Assembly: GCA_030295235.1 (NCBI GenBank)
Contig: AP026155.1
Coordinates: 62,001 to 126,000 of the forward strand
Source of the DNA: Fistulifera solaris
Taxonomy: Eukaryota > Bacillariophyta > Bacillariophyceae > Naviculales > Stauroneidaceae
Direction: 5' to 3'
DNA: 64,000 nucleotides
A model generated the notes under the pieces. The model did no database searches. It saw only the letters and a program-made list of their open reading frames with translations, and was not told the DNA's origin. The translations under genes were made by a program, and so were the position numbers. Below are positions 52,587-62,065 of the stretch, piece by piece; the first letter of the stretch is position 1, and each line of letters starts with the position of its first letter.

Positions 52587-54511
52587 ATGAAGAGTCTCAT
52601 TCAAGATAGCTCACTCACCAGCTTGTCGGCACTCTGGGTCACCTTATGCACGGGCTTGGTATGGAAGCACCCCGAGCTCCTCCTCGTATTTGTCAGTTTT
52701 ACTACATGTTTTGCAATTGCCTTTGTTTTGGGACATCCGCAAAACAAAGTTCGTGTGCAAATTGGCATCATGGCGTGTGTCTTGGCGCTCCTATCACTCT
52801 ATCACTTTCGCGTTCCGCCTCCGGAATATCTCGCTTTGAGCATTCTCGTTGGTTTCTTGGCCTTTGATCACTGGTACTCGGCCATGTACTGCACGAAACC
52901 TTTGGCCGTTGCCGTGGAAGATGCCCTGACACTTACGCTACAACTCACTCTACTGGTACTCGTGCTATCCTCCGACCAGCAAGCCTGGTGGTCATCGTAC
53001 CGATCCTTTCTTTTGACATGGACCGTATACAAAATCACTCGTTTGACTTGGCAAGTGGATCAGGTTCCATCATCGGGTGATACGAAAAAGCGTGGGGTAC
53101 CCGCAACGACAAACGGCACATCAAATGAGTTTACAAAAACTCAAATTACGAGTAGTAAAGAGCCATTTTTCTCCCACTCCGACAGGCTCTGGACTATTCG
53201 AGGTGAACAATACGATTTGAATGAGTACATTTCGCTTCATCCCGGAGGAAAGGAAGCCATTTTACTTGGAAGAGGTCGTGATTGCACGGCTCTCTTTGAA
53301 TCGTACCATCCTTTCACACAACAACACGAAACAGTTTTACAAAAGTATCGAATCCACAAAACAGACACCGACGTTTCTTCCAAAGATCCATTTTATAGTA
53401 TTCTCTGCCAACGTGTTCAAGAGAGTCTCAAGGAGCAAAACTTTCATCCTCGAAACGATCGTGCTGCCTCCTGGCTTCGATGTTTTTATTATGCTATCAT
53501 TGTAACGGGCGTGTTGTTGTCGGCTCGGGCACACTTCAAGGTACGGTGCAGATTGCAGTGGTCGGTTGAGAGCTTTTCATAGGACATCATCACCTCATTC
53601 CTTTCTTTCAGGGCAGTATTTGGGGAAGTTTCTTTTTGGCAGTGTTCGGGTGGTTGGTGGGAGCTCTGGGACACGACGCCGGTCACTATTCCGCGAGTCG
53701 AAGTGCGTGGATGAATGATTGGGGTGTATGGGCCATGTCGTTCTTGTGTAACCCCATCATGTGGCAGCATCAGCATACGTATGCGCATCACAGTCACACA
53801 AATTCCTTTGAACACGACCCCGATTTGCACCATTTTGTCACGTTCCTCCGCGTTCACCGAAGATTCCAGCACAATGATGTCTACAAGTATCAGTCCAACG
53901 TGCCTTACGTCATATTTGCCTACTGCTTCGTTTGTTTCGGTACTTGTTTTTGGGTTCCAATGTCTGTGATACAAGAAGGCGGCATCTATGGAATGGTCGA
54001 GTGGACTGACCGCAAACGCCCTCTTCGTGCTTTGGGAATGTGGGCTCATCTGTTGGTGTACGTGGGATTTTTGATGGTTTGGCCCTTCTTCGTGCATTCT
54101 ACTTTGTTAAAAGGTCTCTGTGCGGTGGTTGCCCATGTTGCTACTTGCGGTCTTTTGTTCGCACTCTTTTCTCAAATCAACCATCTAAACGAAGCTTCCC
54201 TAGAACGCAAACAGCAACACGACAACCCACTCTTGAAGAATTCCTGGGCCGTTGCGCAAATCGAAACTTCGAATAACTTTTGCCCACAAAGCAGTTTCTG
54301 GCATGTGCTATCCAACGGTCTGAACTTACAGATTGAGCACCACCTTTTCCCAGGTCTAAATCATTGTCACTTGTACCGAATCCAACCTATCGTGCAGGCC
54401 ACCTGCAGGGAGTTCGGTGTCGAGTACAAGAGCTATCCCAGCTGGAGTGAGTTAATGAATGCCACTCTACAATGGCTAGATAAACTGGCCAAAGCCCCAT
54501 CATCTCATTGA
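52587..54511 (+). CDS. Front-end fatty-acid desaturase with cytochrome b5
   Basis: Exons 52587-53540 and 53612-54511 (71-base intron) give 617 residues. A block of four or five hydrophobic segments (about residues 8-135) precedes the cytochrome b5 domain, whose haem-binding HPGG is at about 217 with a second His in ESYHPFT. The desaturase part has the three His boxes: HDAGH (about 339), QHQHTYAHHSH (about 371-382) and QIEHH (about 558), the Gln marking front-end enzymes. It should insert a double bond between an existing one and the carboxyl end (delta-5, delta-6 or delta-8) in ER acyl lipids, using electrons through its own b5. Regioselectivity cannot be read. The extra N-terminal membrane block is not usual for the family. 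Confidence 0.87.
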
Positions 54512-55380
54512 TGGAAGCGCTACGACTTGAAGATGTAAATAAGATGTAGATAACACCGTTTGGAACCAAAGGAGTCTCAACAACAGATGGTTGGGATGTT
54601 TGAGTCCGATAACCCCGTAAATAAGGAATTTTACAAGAATGAACCTATTCGAACCTTGGAATGGCAGCACCATTTTTTCTAGGAAACACAGTGTAGCTGA
54701 AATATCTCCGACTCGTCGTCATTTCAGTCACGAAGGTTGTCTTCAAGATTATCTATTATCTATGGCCGATAATTTCTACCTCGTTTTAGCTATCAAATTA
54801 TATCTGAAAGTCTGTAATATTACATCCATAGTGGGGCTAGTTCCGTGTTTGTGGTTTTTGGACTACCTCCTATCGACAAGATCCTCCAAAGAGAGAGAGC
54901 GTCTGTACGCGAAACAAGAGGTCCATGGATGATGGATGGATGGACGGACGGACGGACGAGTGGAGCGGTGCGATTTCTTGTAACGTTTTCGTAACGTTTA
55001 AAGGGGCCCAACAGGTTTCCGAATGCAGAGTTTAGCACACATCTTTTCCGTTCAATGAAATGGTCTCTATCAATGTCAGCATGTACAGTCGACGGATAGT
55101 CAATCGCGTTCATACTAGCTTAGCCACCTTCACTTGGCTATGATGGCGCTCCCGATCATTTAACTGAAACGAACGGCACACCCAACGCTCTCTTGGCGAT
55201 GGCGGAAAAAAATCAAAGAAGACCACGACAAACAAAGCCGCATTTGTTGGCATCTTTAAGTAGTGTGTTGTAATTTCTTCTATTATACTTTTCAGCAAGA
55301 TCCAGGAAATGCTTTTCCTGTTGTAATTTATCAACCACAGCAATTCGTATTTATCATTCTCATTCGTCATTCAACAGACT
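54512..55380. other. Intergenic with tetranucleotide repeat
   Basis: No gene seen. A GGAT/GGAC microsatellite lies at about 54924-54960. A weak palindrome-family relative (CGACTCGTCGTCATTTCAGTCACGA) occurs near 54709-54733. Confidence 0.45.
54924..54960 (+). repeat. GGAT/GGAC tetranucleotide microsatellite
   Basis: About eight GGAY units in a row, the first half ending in T and the second half in C. Confidence 0.7.
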
Positions 55381-56390
55381 ATGATCCGTTCGTCAGCTTC
55401 GATTGTAGCGCAAGACGTGACGGTTCGATGTGTAAGTGCTTGTTAATATTATATCAGTCTCAACCTCTTCTATTCCCCTCTCTCACACATCGTCAACTCA
55501 CTACAGCGCGTTCGAAGATCGCAATCTGTCTTAAACGAGTCGTACGAAGCCCCACAGAATATGATTTGTACCTTGCGCAATTGGGAACATCGTCATGCAT
55601 TTTCGACATTAATGACGTCTCATCATCGAACACATCTAGACGGACCGGAATTGCTGTTAACACCGGAACTTGCGTCAATAAGGGATGTGTCTCCTCTACG
55701 GCATTCCGGAATGAGGCCGGAACGACCACCACCGGCTCCGTTTAGTATTCCTATTTACGATATACTCGTCGTGGAAACGCTTAACAATCATCGCTACCGT
55801 GCTCGCAACAACAACAACAACCAACTTATCATTACAACTCGATCTTTTGGTGTATTCGAATTGAATTGTGAAAGTCTCAACGGCCATGATATACTGTTGG
55901 CCTTTTTGCACGCTTCGTTACCACCGGAACGGATCTTGGATGGTGATGGCAATAGTCACATACGGCCATCGATATCGACCGTCTCATCGTGTCTGGATAT
56001 GGATCATTTTACGGCGCAAAAGTTCGAGAACGAGGTGAAAATGAAACGTGGCCCGAAAAATGGTCTCGACGGATGGGCAAAGTCGTTCATTCGTTGCACG
56101 AAATTTCCTTGACGCTTTGCGATGCCTCCGCGTGTTGTCAACAAGTGCAAACCGAATTGTTGTCATCGAGGCATGCTGGAAGATGTAGCACGGCCGAACG
56201 ACGAGATCCACCGGCTGTCGATTGGAATGATCTGGGCTTGGAAGAGGAAGAGTCGTCGTGGAGTTCTCCTTCCGTGGCCACTTATACTACTAATGCGAAT
56301 CCTAAGGAGAATGTATCGATGAAGCGAGATCCACCGGAATGGCACATCAGAGGTGCTATGGAACCCGAACTGCAGTCGACACGGCGATAA
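55381..56390 (+). CDS. Protein of unknown family
   Basis: Exons 55381-55431 and 55507-56390 (75-base intron) give 311 residues if one missing base is restored in the A4 run at 56038-56041, joining FENEVK to NETWPEKWSRRMGK. The middle, IYDILVVETLNNHRYRARN with an Asn run and QLIITTRSFGVFELNCESLN, has the alternating pattern of a small beta-rich domain such as PH-like, but I cannot assign it. A helical part (SRRMGKVVHSLHEISLTLCD) follows and the C terminus is polar. No signal or membrane segment. Intracellular adaptor or scaffold is conceivable; no function can be given. Confidence 0.55.
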
Positions 56391-56605
56391 AGGAATGAAT
56401 TCTATAATAAGGGTTGGAAGGGAACCATTTTCTTTGTACAAGTAGCAAGAAAAAAACTAAGGAAGCGGGTGTCGGTGATCGCAATAATGACGTAGATAAT
56501 GTTGGTTACTGGTGGAGGGTCTGGCATCGCCCGTTAGAGCCTAGTTAACCTACCCACATTAAACAATCCTGGAACATTTGTAAAGAAATATTGATTTCAT
56601 CGACT

Positions 56606-56634
56606 ACCAGGTACCGGTACCGGTACCAGGTATA
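56606..56634. repeat. GGTACC palindrome cluster
   Basis: ACCAGGTACCGGTACCGGTACCAGGT, three overlapping GGTACC/CCGGTACC units, similar to the cluster at 23931-23988. Confidence 0.6.
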
Positions 56635-56662
56635 GGCTTTCCAATCTAACAACGTGGTTCCG

Positions 56663-56826
56663 GTCAAAATACCTCTCCCCCAGATTTTCTGGAAACGTCG
56701 AAATACCCTACGTCCAGATTTTCTGAATACTTCAAAATACCATACCCCCAGATTTTCTGGAAACGTCGAAATACCAGTCCCCCAGATTTTCTGGAAACGT
56801 CGAATACCATACGCCCAGATTGTATG
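56663..56826 (+). repeat. 35-base tandem repeat, about five copies
   Basis: The unit is AAATACC, a variable part, then CCCCAGATTTTCTGGAAACGTCG. Copies carry CCAGATTTTCTG at about 56680, 56714, 56748 and 56783, with a degenerate last copy (CCAGATTGTATGG) near 56815. CCAGA-TTT-TCTGG is a perfect short palindrome inside each unit. No spacer diversity of CRISPR kind. Confidence 0.75.
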
Positions 56827-57022
56827 GACAAGTTCGAGAGTCGCTGCATCGCAACGCTTTTATTATTCCTTACATTTTTATACGTCCTTAATTATTCCAT
56901 GTGCATTTCTCATTTCGGCTCATACGTTTACGTTGTTTATCTGTATGCGATTCTCATTCTTATAAACAAAAAAAATAAAGTTCCTATCCATTCACAAGAC
57001 GTTGTAACATACATTTGAATAA

Positions 57023-58282
57023 ATGTTTGCGGGTGACGACACGGCCGAAGTTTCTCTGGATCTTCCGTGTCGAGCAGTGTGTGCAGTTCGTGCGAATCGA
57101 AACGAAACACAATTCCTCGTGGGTTCGTGCAGTACTTCCGAAACAAATCGAATCCATGTACTGCATTATAATAATAATAACAACAACAACAATGATGAAG
57201 TGAATGTGCGTGCTCAACTGGTTCAGGAACAGGGACCGATGGAAGTTATTTGCAGCAGTCCCAAGGATCCGACATTACTGTGTACGGCGCATTCGTCGTC
57301 TCAGTTGTTGTTGCAGCAATTACCGGACGAAGCTGTAGTGACGACGACTTACTCCAGTGATGACGATCGAATGGATGCAACATCATCAACGACGATGGAG
57401 CAATTAATTGCATTAGAAACAAACGGAATTGTGTCCGATATCAGTTGGGGCGATGAGTCGTCTACAGGAGAACTCTTGTTCATTACACGTTCCGGGCATT
57501 TGACTCAATTCGATATCGAAACACAACAATTCATTCGAACACTGTCACTGGAATCCTCAACTACGTTACCCCGCCTGCAATGGGATCCCCACGCGAATGG
57601 CCATGCGGTCGCCGTCACCGTCGGGAAACGCGTTCATCTTTTGGATTGGCGGACCGATACCTCCATTCCCACCGGTACCGTCGATGCCTTTGTGGCACAT
57701 CGACGACCGGGACATGTCACGGCCTTGGATTACAATCCCAATAAACCCTACGTGTTGGCAACCGGAGGACAAGATGGGTTGGTGCAATTTTGGGATTTGC
57801 GTTTGACCAATCGGCCTTTGTTGGTGGCGCGGGGAGGGTACGTCTTTCTGTCATGTTGTGCATTCATGCCGGTATACGCATTGACACAATGATTGACTCA
57901 CTTTCTCTAACCATTGTTGTTGTCGTTCGAATCCAGCCACTCGCACTGGATATCGTCCTTGCAATACAATCCCTTTCATGATCAGTTGGTTCTTTCGTCA
58001 GGAACCGATTCGATCGCCAATTTGTGGCGCATGAGTACAATTTCTAGTGCACCCTTATTGACCAACGATGCCGATGTGGTGAATGGAGAGGAGGAGGACG
58101 ACGACAACGCATCGGAAACGGCGGGACCCAATGCCCGGATCGCCCGACACGAACATGTGGATGCGATCTACGGTTCCTGTTGGTCCGCGGCAGATGCCTG
58201 GGTGTATCTGACGTTGGGGTACGATGGGAAAGTACAATGTCATTCCGTTCCGAGTAAAGAAAAGTACAAAATTCTGCTTTAA
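57023..58282 (+). CDS. EIPR1: EIPR1/TSSC1-like WD40 protein
   Basis: Exons 57023-57837 and 57937-58282 (99-base intron) give 386 residues. WD40 blades are visible: ISWGDESSTGELLFITRSGHL, LQWDPHANGHAVAVTVGKRV, LDYNPNKPYVLATGGQDGL followed by QFWDLR, and after the splice HSHWISSLQYNPFHDQLVLS and SIANLWR. The end AIYGSCWSAADAWVYLTLGY with KVQCHSVPSKEKYKILL matches the C terminus of EIPR1 (TSSC1), which binds the EARP/GARP tethering complexes and helps endosomal recycling and dense-core vesicle traffic. An Asn run near residue 50 and an acidic loop before the last blade are expansions. Cytosolic, endosome-associated by family. Confidence 0.87.
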
Positions 58283-58752
58283 TGATAATAAGGAATATAG
58301 CTGTTTAACTAACAATAAGGAGCAAGTCGTCGCGTGTAAAATTGTTACACTTTGTTACTGATTGTCATGAGCAGCTATCTGTAAAGGAGTGCATGCTTTC
58401 ATAATAAAGGCTAAGCATCGTTTTCGTTCGAGTAGACTGGAATGTCAAAAAAGAAGATGATCAGAAAGCGTGAGTATCAGTAAGACGAAGTTGTTAATGA
58501 ATAGAATCAATCGAAAGAAACTTCGAACCCAAATGGATTTTCTTTTGCTCCGATTGCAGTTAAAAAGCTTAATTTTGGTAACCCTCATAGAAAAGGTCAG
58601 GCCGAAGTAATGGTTCTACCGTTTCGTCCTTGCAAAGCAAACCCCAATGGCTTCGAGTCATTCCTTTCCGGGACTTATGCACCCTTCGAAACAATGGCGT
58701 ACCTTTGTCTTCCAGATTCCTGGTAGTCGTCCATATAACGCATCCTCCGTTT

Positions 58753-58932
58753 TCAACACGAAGCGGAATTCCGAAGAAACAAATTCATCCCCACGTAATG
58801 AATCGAACACAAAATTAGAATCATGATGATGTGTAAAGGCCATTGAAATTGTCCTGTCACAACGGAGAGAAACAGCGATATCAAAAAGAAGGCAGAGGCA
58901 GCGACGCCGGCTGCTGTGTGGATGTCGTTCAT
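58753..58932 (-). CDS. Possible small two-pass membrane protein
   Basis: 59 residues from an ATG at 58932. It begins MNDIHTAAGVAASAFFLISL and has two well-formed hydrophobic segments (about residues 8-27 and 31-52) with a short polar turn between. No family is recognised. Length and hydrophobicity could arise by chance; homology or transcript evidence is lacking. Confidence 0.3.
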   Translation of the reverse strand: MNDIHTAAGVAASAFFLISLFLSVVTGQFQWPLHIIMILILCSIHYVGMNLFLRNSASC

Positions 58933-59610
58933 TCTGCTAATATCTTTTTACCCGCTCTCATCTCGTTTCTAAAAAAATCAAATCATATCATTATATTCAT
59001 TATAACAACATGTGAAGAATAGGGCAAGTTGCACAAAAAGCCAAGTAATAGAATAATAAAAAGGAGCAAACAAATGAAGACGATGAGGTTGAGGTTGTGT
59101 CGTCCTGTTCTCCAAAGGAGTATATGTTACTCCTTTGGGTACTCCGTGCAAATAATATTTGCAACGAGTGGTTGCGTCCGGTTGTTAGTTCCGTGACACG
59201 AAATCGACGGAGTCGTGGGAACCCCTTCGACTTGCATTTTACCTTAATACTTTGTACGTAGTAGGAAACCAAAACGCCAGTTTTTACTTGCCGCCATCCA
59301 CAACTCCAGAAGTGGCGCATAAACTCATTCCTTTTTCTTCACTTTCATACAGAGCTATCTCAGCGGGCTCTTTGCTTGTTAAATAGTCTCCTGGACATAG
59401 TCACGGAAATGATTGCGCTTAGGAGTGGGCGAAAGGGAAATCAGATGATCAATGATTCGTGACCGATGCAGTCGTGAAGAACGGTCGCCTACATTCTGGA
59501 ATATAGTACAGATGAAATTGAACGATCTGCAAGGTTTTTCAAAGTGAAATATCGAAGGACCCATTGCAAATGGCATGGAAGGTTATGTAAAGGTGGTAAC
59601 AATCAATATA

Positions 59611-59700
59611 AGCTCAACACATGTGGAGAACGAACGGTAGCTCGGTGAAAGTCTGGCTCGAATTTTTTAATTCATGACTGAAATGCAGTCTTGAAGAAAT
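59611..59700 (+). repeat. Dispersed palindromic repeat, copy 6 (tandem unit 1)
   Basis: AGCTCAACACATGTGGAGAAC, then GAAAGTCTGGCTCGAA, a T/A link and the core CATGACTGAAATGCAGTCTTG (59673-59693). The next unit starts 185 bases on. Confidence 0.65.
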
Positions 59701-59795
59701 ACGGACAACAGAAGTCTTATCGATGTAAATAAACAAAGCAAGCGATGCACTGCAAATGCTCGTCGATTAAATTGCACTTAGCCAACAACAAATGT

Positions 59796-59890
59796 AGCTC
59801 ACCAAGCATGTAGAACAAACATAAGGTTTGGTGGAAGTCTGGCTCTAAAATTTCTTGCCTCATGGCTAAAATGCAGTCGTGGTCTCCGAG
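59796..59890 (+). repeat. Dispersed palindromic repeat, copy 7 (tandem unit 2)
   Basis: AGCTCACCAAGCATGTAGAAC, then GGAAGTCTGGCTCTAAAA, link, and core CATGGCTAAAATGCAGTCGTG (59861-59881) followed by GTCTCC. Confidence 0.65.
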
Positions 59891-60099
59891 AGCTAAATTT
59901 TGACGTTAACTCTGAGCCGTCGGACAAAACTCACGCGCTGCAAACAAAGCAAAGAGCTTCATGGCTTCGCTAAGGTCACTGGCAAGTGAAAGGCCAATTA
60001 AATCTTTGATCACTTACAAAAAAAACACGAAAGCTAGCATATTCATTATGATCAATGCGACAAAACGTTATTCTGAAGCCAAAAACAGCGTGTTTTTCG

Positions 60100-61149
60100 T
60101 CACTCGGAATACGGCAGACAAACGACGGGATACGATCGCACCAGTTCGTATAACCAATCCATGTCCAGTGCATCTTCCGTCGTTCGTGATGACGCGTACA
60201 GCAACGGCGGTGGTAGTTGTGTGACGGGATCGATGGCATCGTACGAGACGGTCACCAGTCGTCTCATGTCGGATTCATTCGTACTGTGCTGCAAAGCGTA
60301 GTGCAAGGGCAGTCGCTGGTGTCGATGGTCACATGTCGTTCTTTGTTGGTCCACACGCTGTAACAGATAGGAAATCAGGGTAGGCCATGGTGTTCCTTCG
60401 TGCCAACGGGGTGGTCGACAACAGGCCGTAGCTTGTGCCGCCGCATGCAATAGAAAGGGATACCGTTCTTGTAACACACAATCATCCAATTTGTCCAAGA
60501 ATATGCGCAACACCAGCGGTGGACACTCGGGTGATTGACACATCGTGTACACATCGTCGGTCTCCAACAACAACAAGGCGTATTCCAAAAATTGCTGTGG
60601 CGCAATAATCGTCAACCACGATTGTTGCTTGTCATACAGATGTGGCGGTAGATCGTACAATTCCCAATTTCGAGCCCACTGAAAACGCAACACATTGTGA
60701 TAAAGAAGTGTGATGGGTCGATCACCGTGTTGATTTTGTGAAAAGGCATTGTCGGGCGTGAGCAGCAATTGCAAGACCCGCCGATCCATTGTCATGGCGT
60801 GTTGCAAATAAATGTGCAGTGGCAGATTCCCGTCCCTCATGGGCTGTTCGATGAGAGACGGCTCAATTTCCAGCAACGCTTGTATCACGGAAAGTACATG
60901 ATACGAATTGCGAAAGACGGCCACGTGCAGAGGAGAAATGCCCGTACTCGGTATTTGCCACTGAATGGAAGAAGAAGAAGATTGTTGTTGTTGTTGTTGT
61001 TGTTTGTAATAATCACGAATGGTATCTCCCGTGGTCGAATGTCGACCGACTAAATGATGCCATTCATATTTCTCGAGGCTGGAGAGAGAGGTGTGTCGTT
61101 GGGCCGTTTCGCTCAAAAATTGCGAAAGCCATCGTTCGCTGGTCAACAT
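60100..61149 (-). CDS. Ankyrin-repeat protein
   Basis: 349 residues in one frame. Ankyrin-type helix pairs are visible at TGISPLHVAVFRNSYHVLSV and DGNLPLHIYLQHAMTMDRRV (the G-x-x-PLH signature), with later diverged repeats (CDHRHQRLPLHYALQHSTNE). A Gln run and a Ser run near residues 50-60 are low-complexity. Proteins of this kind mediate protein contacts; large families of them occur in diatoms, often without known partners. No signal or membrane segment. Complete, no intron. Confidence 0.7.
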   Translation of the reverse strand: MLTSERWLSQFLSETAQRHTSLSSLEKYEWHHLVGRHSTTGDTIRDYYKQQQQQQQSSSSSIQWQIPSTGISPLHVAVFRNSYHVLSVIQALLEIEPSLIEQPMRDGNLPLHIYLQHAMTMDRRVLQLLLTPDNAFSQNQHGDRPITLLYHNVLRFQWARNWELYDLPPHLYDKQQSWLTIIAPQQFLEYALLLLETDDVYTMCQSPECPPLVLRIFLDKLDDCVLQERYPFLLHAAAQATACCRPPRWHEGTPWPTLISYLLQRVDQQRTTCDHRHQRLPLHYALQHSTNESDMRRLVTVSYDAIDPVTQLPPPLLYASSRTTEDALDMDWLYELVRSYPVVCLPYSE

Positions 61150-62065
61150 TTTTGTGTTCTGGGGTTGTTGTTATAAGTGGATGGCAATGATATGATTCAA
61201 TGTACAACACATGAGCTCTTTTCGTCTGTTGTGTGTTGAATAATGAGTTAAATGATAATGGAATATTTTGTTGTGCAGTAGGATGTGAAAGAGAAAAAAA
61301 AAGAACTAGAATGAGTCACATCCGATGATAACGAATGTTTTTTACCTCAATGACGCGCGATCTTGAAACATGAGAAGCGTTTGATGAGGGTGTTCCAGCT
61401 TTCCCTTACCTTTTCCGGTGATAGCATCAATAAAAAAAATGTCAGAACAACGACACTTTTTTTTTTTCTCTTTTCTTTCTTTGTGTGATTGACGTGATGT
61501 TGATGTGTGTGAGAGATAATGAGAAGCATTATCCATCACACTACAAGTACTCCATCACCCAAATTCGCTGCGGAAGACAACGGAAAAAAAGACAATGACG
61601 TCAACGACGAGTGTATTGACCAAATAGTACTCAAGAACCACGTCACCGTGGCAAAGGCACTTCGAGCACTTCGCGTCGCTCCGTCGACACCGATGCGACT
61701 CAACGTAGATTTCATGCGACTTTCAGTCATGAGCGGGAATGCAGAGTCATTCCTTCCGTCCTTCGTTTCGGACACGTGGAACGCACAGACTTGCAAACTC
61801 GACCGCACCGACCGGAAAGGAACGTCAGCCGCTCATATATTTATTGCATTTTGCATGGTTTGTTCTTGCAGGGCTAAAAAGCTTCAAGGTCTCTTTATCG
61901 TGTCTTGTTTTGCGTATCCAGAGGGAGTCCTAAACAGGAAACAGAAGGATTTGATTTAGAACGACCGCAGCGTACACCAGAAGGAACATTTTTGAAGACA
62001 AACGAAACGCTGGAAACGTTCGATCGCTTGGATACAAAAAAAAGAAGAAAGGGAAAAACAACACA
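61150..62065. other. Divergent promoter region of ankyrin and ER HSP70 genes
   Basis: No reliable gene: a frame at 61519-61959 overlaps regulatory-looking sites and a palindrome-family relative (61717-61733) and lacks motifs. A T-run lies at 61457-61468. Candidate UPR elements are listed separately. Confidence 0.5.
61490..61651. promoter_or_regulatory. Candidate UPR/bZIP sites upstream of ER HSP70
   Basis: TGACGTGA at 61490-61497, the palindrome TGACGTCA at 61596-61603 and CCACGTCACCGTGG at 61638-61651, which contains TGACGTGG on the minus strand, the mammalian UPR-element core. They lie about 415-575 bases before the HSP70 ATG. Sites are seen; function is inferred from what the downstream gene encodes. 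Confidence 0.4.

Larger units (their letters stand above)
56391..57022. other. Intergenic with tandem repeats
   Basis: Upstream of the WD40 gene. Contains the GGTACC cluster and the 35-base repeat array listed separately; no coding region. Confidence 0.5.
58283..60099. other. Long intergenic region with diverged tandem repeat
   Basis: Between the WD40 gene and the ankyrin gene (minus). Holds a small possible membrane-protein frame (58753-58932, minus) and two tandem, diverged copies of a roughly 186-base unit around 59611-59890 that include the palindrome core. Otherwise nothing coding. Confidence 0.5.

Noticed and set aside
56663-56826. CRISPR-like array
   Set aside because: Repeats are contiguous with no unique spacers, and the setting is a eukaryotic nuclear genome.
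59000-59320. 106-residue minus-strand frame
   Set aside because: Low-complexity Ser/Phe-rich translation, no motif, intergenic AT-rich setting.
61621-61651. Classical ERSE (CCAAT-N9-CCACG)
   Set aside because: The upstream half is CCAAA and the spacing is 12, not 9; only the ACGTG core is supported.
61519-61959. Open frame of 146 residues ahead of the HSP70 gene
   Set aside because: No motif, overlaps palindrome-family sequence and bZIP-like sites, and lies in the promoter space of two divergent genes.
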